Below are positions 8,924-16,717 of a stretch of 64,000 nt of DNA, piece by piece (the stretch's first letter is position 1; each line of letters starts with the position of its first letter). The notes beneath the pieces were generated by a model. The model was not told where the DNA came from and did not search any database. It worked only from the letters and a program-made list of their open reading frames with translations. The position numbers and the translations under genes are program-made. The DNA lies in assembly GCF_014041935.1 (NCBI RefSeq), contig NZ_CP059491.1:3596001-3660000 (forward strand), written 5' to 3'. Source of the stretch: Gordonia jinghuaiqii (GTDB taxonomy: Bacteria; Actinomycetota; Actinomycetes; Mycobacteriales; Mycobacteriaceae).

Positions 8924-9475
8924 CTATCGGAGCCGGAGGAATCCGTTGTTTCGGAAGATCAGCGGCGACGCCGCACGCTCATGGCCGACGGACAGCACCT
9001 CAAAGGTGACGATTGTGTGATCACCGGCCGGTGCAGTGCCGGCAATCGCACACTCCATCCACGTCGACGCGTCATTGACGAAAAGCGCACCGCCGGGAGT
9101 GACAGTCGTGTCCAGCCCCGCAAAGCGGTCGCCATCCTGACCGGCGAGCTTCCGGCACACGGGCCCCTGATCCTCGGTGAGAACGGAGATGCCGATCCGG
9201 TCTGCCCGGCTGAGGATCGGCCATGTCGTGGACTCGTTGCGGACGGAGAATGAAACCATTGGTGGCGCATAGGACACACCCACCGCCAACGACGTGGCCG
9301 CCAGACCTCGCGGCTCACCGTCAACGACCGCACACAGCGCGCCGACAGCCGCCGGGAAGGCGCTGAACGCGGTCATGATCTCAACGGAATGTGAACGGAC
9401 AGAAGCCATCGCACTGGCAGAATCGCCGAATGTGCTCGGCACGGCATGGCGTGGAATGTCATCGACTTGAGACAC
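8924..9475 (-). CDS. FMN-binding flavin reductase domain protein
   Basis: 183 residues of the flavin reductase-like (split-barrel) family, with the usual FSAFPAAVGALCAVVDGEPR, GLAATSLAVGVSYAPPMVSF and a C-terminal FEVLSVGHERAASPLIFRNN. Such proteins use NAD(P)H to reduce free FMN for a separate monooxygenase. GTG 9475 follows AAGGAAG. It is the last gene of the minus-strand island after the LLM monooxygenase and the YeiH exporter, so it is the natural reductant source for the LLM enzyme. Confidence 0.85.
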   Translation of the reverse strand: MSQVDDIPRHAVPSTFGDSASAMASVRSHSVEIMTAFSAFPAAVGALCAVVDGEPRGLAATSLAVGVSYAPPMVSFSVRNESTTWPILSRADRIGISVLTEDQGPVCRKLAGQDGDRFAGLDTTVTPGGALFVNDASTWMECAIAGTAPAGDHTIVTFEVLSVGHERAASPLIFRNNGFLRLR

Positions 9476-9559
9476 GGTTCTTCCTTGTCTTGTGAGAGTG
9501 GAGTGTGGGAACTCGGCGCCGAGCACAGGTGATGGACCGGCGCTCGGCCCCGGTGGGGG

Positions 9560-10630
9560 TCACCGAACGAGAACGAAGACGCCGAGGAGAGACAACCCGG
9601 AAATGAGTGCCGTGCCGGTGAAGGCCAGGAGCACCGGACGCCAGCTGGAGCGGAACAGGGTCCGGAGATTCACGCCGGCCCCGAGTCCGAACATCGCGCC
9701 GGCGAGGATCGCCGTCTGCCAGGTCTCGACGACGTCGAGAAAGCCGGCGGGCAGCACTCCGGTCGACCGAACCCCCGCGAACACGAGGAACGCGATCACG
9801 AACAGCGGGATCAGTGGTGGCCGTTTACGAGTGTCATCAGCATCCGCCTGATCTAACTCCTCGAAGCCGAGCACCGACGGCCACTTCCAGCGGAGCACAC
9901 CGATCATCGCAACGATCGGCGCGAGGAGGACGACCCGGGTGAGCTTGACCAGGATCGCCACCCCCAACGCCACTGACCCGGCTGTACTCGCCGCCGCCAC
10001 CACCTGGCCGACCTCATGAGTGCTCGAGCCGACCACGATGCCGTAGCCACGGTCGCCGAGCCCGAGCACCGGCTGCAGGAGCGGCCAGGCGAACATGACC
10101 GCGGTTCCGAACAGAGTGATCAGTCCGATCGCGAGGCCTGCATCGTTGTCGTCCGCGTCGGTCTGGTCACGCACCCCTGCGATCGCCGAGGCGCCACAGA
10201 TCGACGTGCCGGCGGCGATGAGGATGGAACCAGACGGGGCGATGTTCAGCCGTCTGCCCAGCCAAACCATGACGACGAACGTGATAACCGTGCTGAGGAC
10301 CGCGGTCGCGACTACTCCCCAACCGAGACCCGCGACGGCCTGCAGAGGCAAGGAGAACCCCAGCAAGGCGACTCCGAATCGGAGCGTCACCTTCGTCGCC
10401 TTCGCAAGACTGTCACCGAGGTTCTCCGGCACCAGACCGAGATTGGCCATCGCGATGCCGATCACCACAGACCAGGTCAGCGTGCCGAACACGCTGATCT
10501 GGGTGTGGAGATACGTTCCGATGCACACCCCGGCCGCCAGGAATCCGGCTGCGCGCAGAAGATTCATGAGACCGGCGGAACGACTCGGAGAGCCTGGTAC
10601 AGGTTCGGGCAGGGTTTCGGTCGCGGTCAA
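9560..10630 (-). CDS. YeiH-family putative sulfate/sulfite exporter
   Basis: 356 residues, about ten transmembrane helices, of the UPF0324/YeiH family. Characteristic segments are ILIAAGTSICGASAIAGV, GSSTHEVGQVVAAAS and FGLGAGVNLRTL. The family is called a putative sulfate exporter because members sit with organosulfonate degradation genes; transport has rarely been shown. The start is a TTG at 10630 whose bases overlap the TGA of the monooxygenase gene (TTGA), an unusual start codon but with strong coupling. In context it may discharge the inorganic sulfur product of the monooxygenase. Confidence 0.8.
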   Translation of the reverse strand: MTATETLPEPVPGSPSRSAGLMNLLRAAGFLAAGVCIGTYLHTQISVFGTLTWSVVIGIAMANLGLVPENLGDSLAKATKVTLRFGVALLGFSLPLQAVAGLGWGVVATAVLSTVITFVVMVWLGRRLNIAPSGSILIAAGTSICGASAIAGVRDQTDADDNDAGLAIGLITLFGTAVMFAWPLLQPVLGLGDRGYGIVVGSSTHEVGQVVAAASTAGSVALGVAILVKLTRVVLLAPIVAMIGVLRWKWPSVLGFEELDQADADDTRKRPPLIPLFVIAFLVFAGVRSTGVLPAGFLDVVETWQTAILAGAMFGLGAGVNLRTLFRSSWRPVLLAFTGTALISGLSLLGVFVLVR

Positions 10631-11940
10631 GACTCCAGGAGGTGGTCGCGGAGCGTGGCCCCGGTGTACTGGGTGCGGTAGCGCCCGCGCCGCTGGAGCT
10701 CGGGAACAACCATGTCGACGAACTCCTCATAGCAACCCGGCGTATAGGTCGCGATCAGCATGAAGCCGTCTGCGCCGCCTCCGTCGGCGTATGCCTCGAG
10801 CTGATCGGCGATCTCCGCCGGAGTTCCCACCAGGACCGGCATACCCATTCCCATCGCGTAGATCTGAGCAGCCTCACGAACCGTGACGGGCTCGCCACCC
10901 TTGGCGTACAGGATGGATTCGAACAGACCCTGGATACCCGGCACCTCGATGTCCTGCACGAAGTCTTCGAGATCGATCGTGGAGAAGTCGAGACCGAAGT
11001 GTCCCGAGATCCAGGCCAGCGCACCCTCGAGCGGGATGCACGACCTGATGCGCTCGTACTTCGCGACGGCTTCGTCGTGGGTCTCGGCGACAACGGTCTG
11101 GACTCCGAAGAAGTACTTCACGTCACCGGGCGCACGGTCGAACGTCACCACTCGGGCATCCAGGTCGGAGGTGTACTCCTTCATACGCTCGATGTTCGGA
11201 TGCACCGCGAAGATCGCCTCTGCATGCTTGGCGGCGAAATCGCGACCACGAGGAGACCCGCCCGCCTGCCACAGCACCGGACGGCCCTGGGGAGACGGCG
11301 CGACGAAGTGCCGGCCACGGCACTGGTAGTACTCACCCTTGTGGTCGACGACCGCGACCTTGTCCGGGTCCGCGTAGACGCCGCTCTCGGCGTCGGCGAT
11401 GATCGCGTCGGGCTCCCACGAGTCCCAGAGCTTGTAGCACACCTCCATGTACTCCTCGAGGCGGTCGTAGCGATCGCCTCGTGGTGCCATCTCCTGGCCG
11501 TATGCGTCCCACTCGCTCTTCGAGTACGACGAGACCACGTTCCAGGCCACGCGTCCTCCCGAGAGGTGGTCGAGACTCGAAAGACGCCGGCACATCGAGT
11601 ACGGGTGCTCGAATGCCGTCGAAAGCGTGACGCCCACGCCCAGGTGCTCCGTCGCTCCGGTGATGATCGGGACGATCGTCGAGGGTTCATGGGTCGGGCA
11701 CTGCACGGCGTACTTCACCGTTGCGTCCGAGCTGTCCTGGTACGTGTTGTAGGGCGCGAGCTCATCAGCGATGAACACGCCGTCGAACAGGCCACGCTCC
11801 ATGACACGGGCCATGTGCTCCCAGTACTCCGGGTCCGTGAACTTCCAGTTGACCTTGTCACGCGGATGACGCCACATTCCGGTCGCGTGACTGTTGACGC
11901 CGTTCTGGATGAATCCCAGCAGGTGGATATTCTTGGACAT
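10627..11940 (-). CDS. NtaA/SnaA/DszA-type FMNH2 monooxygenase
   Basis: 437 residues, class C (LLM, bacterial luciferase-like) flavin monooxygenase. The start NIHLLGFIQNGVNSHATGMW, then LSSLDHLSGGRVAWNVVSSY and LWQAGGSPRGRDFAAKHAEA, are hallmarks of the NtaA/SnaA/DszA/DmoA subgroup. These are two-component enzymes that use reduced FMN from a partner reductase to cleave C-S or C-N bonds (dimethyl sulfide, DBT sulfone, chelators). The partner reductase is two genes downstream, with a YeiH exporter between them. The sulfur-related neighbours favour an organosulfur substrate; the exact compound cannot be read from sequence. The start ATG is preceded by GAGGAGCGACAAAG. Confidence 0.85.
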   Translation of the reverse strand: MSKNIHLLGFIQNGVNSHATGMWRHPRDKVNWKFTDPEYWEHMARVMERGLFDGVFIADELAPYNTYQDSSDATVKYAVQCPTHEPSTIVPIITGATEHLGVGVTLSTAFEHPYSMCRRLSSLDHLSGGRVAWNVVSSYSKSEWDAYGQEMAPRGDRYDRLEEYMEVCYKLWDSWEPDAIIADAESGVYADPDKVAVVDHKGEYYQCRGRHFVAPSPQGRPVLWQAGGSPRGRDFAAKHAEAIFAVHPNIERMKEYTSDLDARVVTFDRAPGDVKYFFGVQTVVAETHDEAVAKYERIRSCIPLEGALAWISGHFGLDFSTIDLEDFVQDIEVPGIQGLFESILYAKGGEPVTVREAAQIYAMGMGMPVLVGTPAEIADQLEAYADGGGADGFMLIATYTPGCYEEFVDMVVPELQRRGRYRTQYTGATLRDHLLES

Positions 11941-11974
11941 CTTTGTCGCTCCTCAAATTTCTGAGTGGATGGAA

Positions 11975-12005
11975 AGAGTGCGCCGCCGGAGAGCTTCGGC
12001 ACTCT
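11975..12005. other. Small intergenic hairpin before the monooxygenase
   Basis: AGAGTGC and GCACTCT flank a 17-nt loop just after the stop of the small membrane gene and 34 nt before the monooxygenase start. It may be a weak terminator or processing stem that sets different expression levels for transport and catalysis genes. Confidence 0.35.
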
Positions 12006-12006
12006 C

Positions 12007-12354
12007 CTACGGCTCGACGGTGACGATTTCGGTCGTCTCAGTCGGTTTGGGTTCCGAGGGTTGGGATTTCGCGTCGACCCGGAACGCCGAGATGACCGCG
12101 ACGGCACTGCCCATGCTCAGCGCCGGCAGGAGATACCAGCCCCAGCCGGTATAGCTGATGATGAGGAGACAGCCCGTGGAAGCCGCAACTCCCCCAATCG
12201 CTTTGACCGCAAACGATCCGACCGCACTCACGGGTTCCGCGGGCACACCGTCACCGGCGCTCGACCGCAAGCGGCGGAACTCGGTGATCATGTGCGAGAC
12301 GTAGAGAACCGCGATGATGATCGCGACGGGTACGGCAATCCAGAAGAGTGTCAT
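12007..12354 (-). CDS. Small membrane protein partnering the SSS symporter
   Basis: 115 residues with an N-terminal helix (TLFWIAVPVAIIIAVLYVSH), two further hydrophobic segments (about 45-65 and 68-90) and an acidic/Thr-rich tail. Its ATG overlaps the TGA of the symporter (ATGA). I do not recognise the family. By analogy with other solute/sodium symporters that have a small second membrane subunit, it is probably an accessory subunit; this is inference from coupling and topology. Confidence 0.65.
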   Translation of the reverse strand: MTLFWIAVPVAIIIAVLYVSHMITEFRRLRSSAGDGVPAEPVSAVGSFAVKAIGGVAASTGCLLIISYTGWGWYLLPALSMGSAVAVISAFRVDAKSQPSEPKPTETTEIVTVEP

Positions 12355-13859
12355 GACTGCGCCTCCGAAGCACTCGAGCCGATGAGGTCTTCCGACTCGC
12401 CGGCGGCAAGTCGGTCGCCACCCTTGTCGAGGCGGCTGAAGTCATAGTTCGTTTTCGTCATCAGGCTGACGGTAACGACGATGAGGATCGAAAGACCGAT
12501 AAGCGTTGCGGTACCGGCCAATTCGTTCACGGTCTCACGGACATAGAAGCCCACCGCCGCCGACACCAAGACTCCGAGAATGAAGGCCCATGCGTTCATC
12601 CGACGCCAGAAGATCGCGGCGCCCAGCGGAACGATCAGGGAAGCCTTGAAGAAGTAGATCGTGTTGACGGTCGTGATGTAGTCACTGCTCGCGAGAACGA
12701 CCACACCGCCGATGATTCCGCCGGCGACGATGCTCGCCTTGGTGATCTTCAGGAGGTTGCGGTCCGACATGGACGGCCAGCGGCGGCGGACGATGTCTGT
12801 GGCCACCAGCGAGGACAGCGCGGAAAATGCTCCGTCGACGGTGGAGTAGCACGCCTGCAGAATGATCATCACGTAGAGGACGATGATGATCACGGGCAGA
12901 CCCATGTGCGTCACCACATAGGGCCCGATCGCTCCGGCACCGTTGGCACCGAGGTCGTCGGCGCTGACGCCCATGGAGATGCCCACCAGACCCAGCAGGC
13001 CGAGCGTCAACGGAATCGGATAGAACCACAGGCCCGCCCACAGGAAAGTGCGAGCCATGGTCTTCGGCTTCATCGACCATGCCTTCTGCCAGAAAGTCTG
13101 GTCGGCCATCGTCGAGGCGAGTAGGCCGAGTGCCAGGGTGATACCGAAGCTCACCGCCGCGGCGGGGGCGAACGGTTCCAGGTTTTGCGGGTCGGCGTCG
13201 CCGACCTTGCTGAACACGGCCTCGGCGCCACCGGCCTTGCCGAGGACATACAGGACGACCAGCGCCGCAGGAACGGTCGTCCCCAGGGTGCATAGCGCTC
13301 CGGTGATGGCCGATGTCCAGATACCGCCGAAGTACGAGTACACGGTGACGACGATCAGCGCGACCACCAGAACCGCAGTGGCCGGTAACCCGAAGACCAC
13401 ATCCATGACCAGCACGATCCCGAACAGGTTAATCAGGATCTCGCAGATGATCATGGCGATCATCACGACGAGCATCAGGCTCGCGACCAACGGATTGTCG
13501 AACCGTTTCCGGATGAACTCGACGATCGTGTAACCCTCTGGCATCCGGCGTCGGAGGAGAACGGCGAACGGGATCATCAGCATGACCGCGAGTCCGTTCG
13601 GAACGACGAACCACAGCAGTCCGCTGGTACCGAAGCTGAAAGCTTGAGCCGAGGACATCATCACCGCCATGGACCAAGTCCACACCGCGATGATCGATCC
13701 GACTCCGAAGCCGAATCCGACGCGACGGCCGGCGACGATGAAATCTCCGGTGTCGTGTACGAGCTTCTTCACAACGAGCGCGATTGCCAACAGGCATGCT
13801 CCGAGCCCGATGAGCAGGCAGTAGCCAAGCTCGGGTGACAGTGTCATAAGCGTTCCCAT
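12351..13859 (-). CDS. SSS-family sodium:solute symporter
   Basis: 502 residues, about thirteen transmembrane helices. Family features include DFIVAGRRVGFGFGVGSIIA near the N-terminus, SYFGGIWTSAITG, MADQTFWQKAWSMKP and a GAFSALSSLVATDIVRR segment of the SSS core. It takes up a small organic solute with Na+. It opens the operon-like run symporter, small membrane protein, monooxygenase, exporter, reductase, so it probably imports the monooxygenase substrate. ATG 13859 is used; an internal ATG four codons later is also possible. Confidence 0.85.
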   Translation of the reverse strand: MGTLMTLSPELGYCLLIGLGACLLAIALVVKKLVHDTGDFIVAGRRVGFGFGVGSIIAVWTWSMAVMMSSAQAFSFGTSGLLWFVVPNGLAVMLMIPFAVLLRRRMPEGYTIVEFIRKRFDNPLVASLMLVVMIAMIICEILINLFGIVLVMDVVFGLPATAVLVVALIVVTVYSYFGGIWTSAITGALCTLGTTVPAALVVLYVLGKAGGAEAVFSKVGDADPQNLEPFAPAAAVSFGITLALGLLASTMADQTFWQKAWSMKPKTMARTFLWAGLWFYPIPLTLGLLGLVGISMGVSADDLGANGAGAIGPYVVTHMGLPVIIIVLYVMIILQACYSTVDGAFSALSSLVATDIVRRRWPSMSDRNLLKITKASIVAGGIIGGVVVLASSDYITTVNTIYFFKASLIVPLGAAIFWRRMNAWAFILGVLVSAAVGFYVRETVNELAGTATLIGLSILIVVTVSLMTKTNYDFSRLDKGGDRLAAGESEDLIGSSASEAQS

Positions 13860-14053
13860 GGTGCGTGTGGTGTCTGTCGACGCCTGGGCTCCGATGCCGA
13901 GTCGTCGAAATGTTCACCTGGTTGATGTATGGACCCGGTGCGTCGCCGATGACGGACGGGTGCGAACCGGGGCGATGCGTGATCCGTTGAGAGGAACCAG
14001 ATCTCGTCGCGCCCGAGGCACCCCCTGTTTGTAGGGCAAGTGCTGCGGTCGGC

Positions 14054-14078
14054 ACACATCGACGTGTTGCGGATGTGT
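14054..14078. promoter_or_regulatory. Inverted repeat between lysR and the symporter operon
   Basis: ACACATC (14054-14060) and GATGTGT (14072-14078) are spaced by 11 nt in the 232-nt region upstream of the symporter and just after the lysR stop. It could be a LysR-type binding site (T-N11-A style dyad) or an RNA stem. The rest of 13860-14053 shows nothing clear. Confidence 0.35.
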
Positions 14079-14091
14079 TACCGGCCGCGGA

Positions 14092-15030
14092 TCACCGTCT
14101 GAAACCGCGGCGTTCCGCAACCTCGAGTAGGTGACGCGCAGGCTCGGTGAGGGCATTGTTCCGCGGCGACCACACGGCCGTGATGTTGCGGATCAAGCGT
14201 GTGTTTTTGATCGGGATCACCTGCATGCGGCCCGACTCGATGTCGTCTCGCACAATGAGCACGCTGAGCACAGCGGGACCGGTTCCTCCGATCACCGCGG
14301 TCTTGACGGCCGCGTTCGTCGGGAGTTCCAGCGCGGGAGGTGCGATCGCGGTCCCGGGCAACCGTGACTGAACCATGCGCTCGTAGCTGAGCCGTGTACC
14401 CGATCCGATCTCCCTCGTCACCAGCGGAGTCGCGGCGAGCCGGGCGAGCGAGACACCTTCGGCGTCTGCCCCGGTCCGATGCCCCGAGGCCCACGGATGG
14501 CTGGGCGCGACGACCAGGACCAGCTCATCCCGCGACACCTTCCGGCTGCGCAGATCACCTGGCAGATCTGGCGTTTCCACAAAGCCCAGGTTGTGCCCAC
14601 CACTGCGCACCAGTTCAAACACCGTGCTGCTGTTCGCGGCTGTGACAGCCGCGGCGTCTCCGAACAGTTCGCGGAGCTGAACGAGCCAGCGCGGGAAGAG
14701 GTACTCGGTGACGGTCAGGCTGGCCGCGACGCGCACGACCGCGTGGTCGCCACCACGTAAGGAGCCCATCGTCGTGTCGATTCGTTCGACGACTCCGAGC
14801 AGTTCCTCCGCCATCCCGGCAAGGGTGACGCCCGCCGGGGTGAGCACTGACCCGAAGCGGGTTCGCGACACGAGCTGCTGGCCGACCGAACGCTCGAGAC
14901 GTTTGATTCGAGCCGACACAGCCTGCTGGGTCATGTTGAGACGATCGGCGGCCTGGCTGATGCTCTGGGACTGCCCGAGAACCGAAAGGGTTTCCAGGAG
15001 GGGTACATAGTGTATCGCCGATGTTTCCAC
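14092..15030 (-). CDS. LysR-family transcriptional regulator
   Basis: 312 residues. The N-terminal winged helix is typical: YVPLLETLSVLGQSQSISQA, ADRLNMTQQAVSARIKRLER, then TRFGSVLTPAGVTLAGMAEE. The C-terminal periplasmic-binding-like effector domain follows. GTG 15030 is chosen for the GGGAGG seven bases upstream and because the helix-turn-helix begins right after it. It lies between the RibB-like gene and the symporter operon on the same strand and probably regulates the island in response to its substrate or to sulfur status. Confidence 0.87.
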   Translation of the reverse strand: METSAIHYVPLLETLSVLGQSQSISQAADRLNMTQQAVSARIKRLERSVGQQLVSRTRFGSVLTPAGVTLAGMAEELLGVVERIDTTMGSLRGGDHAVVRVAASLTVTEYLFPRWLVQLRELFGDAAAVTAANSSTVFELVRSGGHNLGFVETPDLPGDLRSRKVSRDELVLVVAPSHPWASGHRTGADAEGVSLARLAATPLVTREIGSGTRLSYERMVQSRLPGTAIAPPALELPTNAAVKTAVIGGTGPAVLSVLIVRDDIESGRMQVIPIKNTRLIRNITAVWSPRNNALTEPARHLLEVAERRGFRR

Positions 15031-15143
15031 CGCCAACCCTCCCGAATTAGAATTTGTATGAGCACAACCATTGTTTGTGGCGCTACGTTCGATCGTAGTT
15101 ACCTTCGGCTGGTGCTGCCGTTCAGACGAGGGGGCCGAACTGT

Positions 15144-15854
15144 TCACGAGTCCTGCGCCGCGGATGCCGGCACGAAGTTGTGATGATCCCGACCGAGACC
15201 ACTGACATCGACCACCTGGATTCCGAGACGTCGCGCAAAGGCGGACAGGAACTCCGCATCCAGTTCCTCCACTCCATTGACGACCGATGCCGTAGCCACG
15301 ACCCCACTCAGTCCCGCGGACGAACTCATTGCCCAGATTGAGTCATAGATCGACCATCGGACGGCGCTGAAAGCACCACCGACAGCGATGGGCACTACAT
15401 GGCCGGGCCGCACGAAATGCTCCGCTCGTGCTCCGGGATCGGCGAGGAGACCTATCGTGTGGGCACGATCCGCCCCGGAGATACCCGTAGTGATTCCGGA
15501 GGAAGCATCGACTGCAACACAGAACCGGCCACTGTCCCGGTCGAACCCGGGCGTCATCAGCATCAACCCTGCGCTCGTCATGACGTTTTTCGGGACCGTT
15601 GCGAGCACGAATCCCGACGTATGACGCACCAGGAATGCGGCAGCGTCAGCTCCGAACGACTCACCCGCGAAACACATCTGGGCCTCGAGGCCGGCGTTCC
15701 CGTGTCCTGTGACGATCACAGGCCTACCGGATAGGAAGGCTTCGGAAATGGTCGCGGAGTCAGCGTGCGCACTCGCAGTCGGATCACCCGCCCGATCTGC
15801 ATCGTTCTCTCGCTCAGCGGATTGTGCGGTGATAGTCGTAGCTGATGCATTCAT
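15144..15854 (-). CDS. RibB-like (DHBP synthase fold) protein with altered active site
   Basis: 236 residues, homologous to 3,4-dihydroxy-2-butanone-4-phosphate synthase. Conserved framework segments are SSGITTGISGADR (residues 118-130) and RPGHVVPI (149-156). In canonical RibB the loop after the first strand is DREN-E-GD with catalytic Arg/Glu/Asp; here it reads GHGNAGLEAQM (50-60). The later catalytic GHTEA motif is replaced by RWSIYDS. The metal and catalytic acids and the histidine are therefore largely missing, so ordinary RibB activity is unlikely. The first 35 residues are low-complexity. It is the first gene of the minus-strand flavin/sulfur island, with a perfect hairpin just before its ribosome-binding site (GAGGTGG). 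Its function is unknown. Confidence 0.7.
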   Translation of the reverse strand: MNASATTITAQSAERENDADRAGDPTASAHADSATISEAFLSGRPVIVTGHGNAGLEAQMCFAGESFGADAAAFLVRHTSGFVLATVPKNVMTSAGLMLMTPGFDRDSGRFCVAVDASSGITTGISGADRAHTIGLLADPGARAEHFVRPGHVVPIAVGGAFSAVRWSIYDSIWAMSSSAGLSGVVATASVVNGVEELDAEFLSAFARRLGIQVVDVSGLGRDHHNFVPASAAQDS

Positions 15855-15869
15855 CGTGTGCCACCTCGT

Positions 15870-15893
15870 GTCGGGACCGGTTACGGTCCCGAC
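15870..15893. promoter_or_regulatory. Perfect hairpin/operator upstream of the RibB-like gene
   Basis: GTCGGGACC and GGTCCCGAC, a 9-bp perfect inverted repeat around a 6-nt spacer, end 16 nt upstream of the minus-strand start codon, next to the GAGGTGG ribosome-binding site. It could be a dimeric repressor operator or an RNA stem affecting translation. No FMN-riboswitch consensus is present. Confidence 0.5.
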
Positions 15894-16024
15894 TATCGAC
15901 ACCACCGCAGCCACGAGCGAATTCCCGGGTTACAGCGGTGTGACAACCGACATGACCTCGGACACGCAACGGGCGACTTTCGCTCACTGTGCCGACAACT
16001 CTCGACGAGCGTCGACCTGTTGGG

Positions 16025-16030
16025 CATTCT
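16025..16030 (+). promoter_or_regulatory. Possible -10 box for the leader peptide
   Basis: CATTCT ends exactly 7 nt before the ATG at 16038, the spacing of a leaderless start. A TCGACG lies 17 nt further upstream as a weak -35. The box is non-consensus at its first base. Confidence 0.35.
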
Positions 16031-16037
16031 CGTCGGC

Positions 16038-16142
16038 ATGGTCGTCGTGAATCCGGTCGCTGTGGGGCGCCCTCTCACCAGCCTGTGGGCTGTGTCGGGG
16101 CTCGAGCCGGCGTCGCGGGCCATGTGTATGTGCTGTCGCTGA
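16038..16142 (+). CDS. Cys-rich leader peptide before cysteine dioxygenase
   Basis: A 34-codon frame from a potentially leaderless ATG ending in Arg-Ala-Met-Cys-Met-Cys-Cys-Arg-stop (cysteine codons TGT, TGC, TGT at 16125-16136). A shorter start at 16122 would give MCMCCR alone. It ends 44 nt before cysteine dioxygenase, in the same direction. Cysteine-rich short ORFs upstream of sulfur genes are known in mycobacteria as cysteine-responsive attenuators: slow translation at the Cys codons changes downstream initiation. The placement ahead of a cysteine-degrading enzyme suits that model. CCCCGC just before the dioxygenase ribosome-binding site can pair with GCGGG at 16115-16119, inside the leader frame. 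Expression is unproven. Confidence 0.55.
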   Translation: MVVVNPVAVGRPLTSLWAVSGLEPASRAMCMCCR

Positions 16143-16186
16143 CCTCGGTTCCGACCCGCACGTCCACTCCCCGCAAGGATCTCCTC

Positions 16187-16717
16187 ATGACCTCGACTCT
16201 CGCCCGTCCCGCAGCGCGCTCACTCACCCACCTCCCCACCCGGCTCCGGCCGGCCGACCTGCTGCGCATCACCGACCAGGGCGTCGCCGACGTTCTCGAC
16301 GGCCGCTATGACGCGCTGCTCCCCGCCGAATGGGACACCACGCACCGCTGGTCGACGCGACTCCACGCCGACGACGACCTCGACGTATGGCTCATCAGCT
16401 GGACTCCCGGCGAGGCCACCGAACTGCACGACCACGCCGGCTCGCTCGGCGCGCTGACCGTCCTCTCGGGTTCCTTGCGCGAGTACCACTGGACGGGGGA
16501 CGATCTGGCTGTGCGTGTCCTCGATGCCGGTGACCAGGCAGCCTTCCCTCTCGGGTGGGTGCACGACGTCCTGAAAAATCCCACGATCGAGGTGGCCGGT
16601 CCCACCCTGAGCGTCCATGCCTACTCCCCGCCACTGACCGCGATGTCGTATTACGAGATCGCCGACGGCGGTCACCTGCGTCGTACGCGCACCGTCCTCA
16701 CCGACGAACCCGAATGA
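16187..16717 (+). CDS. Cysteine dioxygenase, type I
   Basis: 176 residues, cupin-fold non-haem iron enzyme that oxidises L-cysteine to cysteine sulfinate. The iron ligands are visible: ELHDHAGSLGALTVLSG gives His81 and His83, and GWVHDV gives His126. The C-terminal SVHAYSPPLTAMSYYE matches the conserved HxYSPP and tyrosine region. Bacterial members lack the Cys of the mammalian Cys-Tyr crosslink, as here. AAGGAT precedes the ATG. It overlaps a rhodanese gene by ATGA, so cysteine oxidation and sulfur transfer are co-expressed. Confidence 0.92.
   Translation: MTSTLARPAARSLTHLPTRLRPADLLRITDQGVADVLDGRYDALLPAEWDTTHRWSTRLHADDDLDVWLISWTPGEATELHDHAGSLGALTVLSGSLREYHWTGDDLAVRVLDAGDQAAFPLGWVHDVLKNPTIEVAGPTLSVHAYSPPLTAMSYYEIADGGHLRRTRTVLTDEPE

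Noticed and set aside
15855..15900. FMN riboswitch before the RibB-like gene
   Set aside because: Only a simple perfect hairpin is present; no RFN-element consensus segments.
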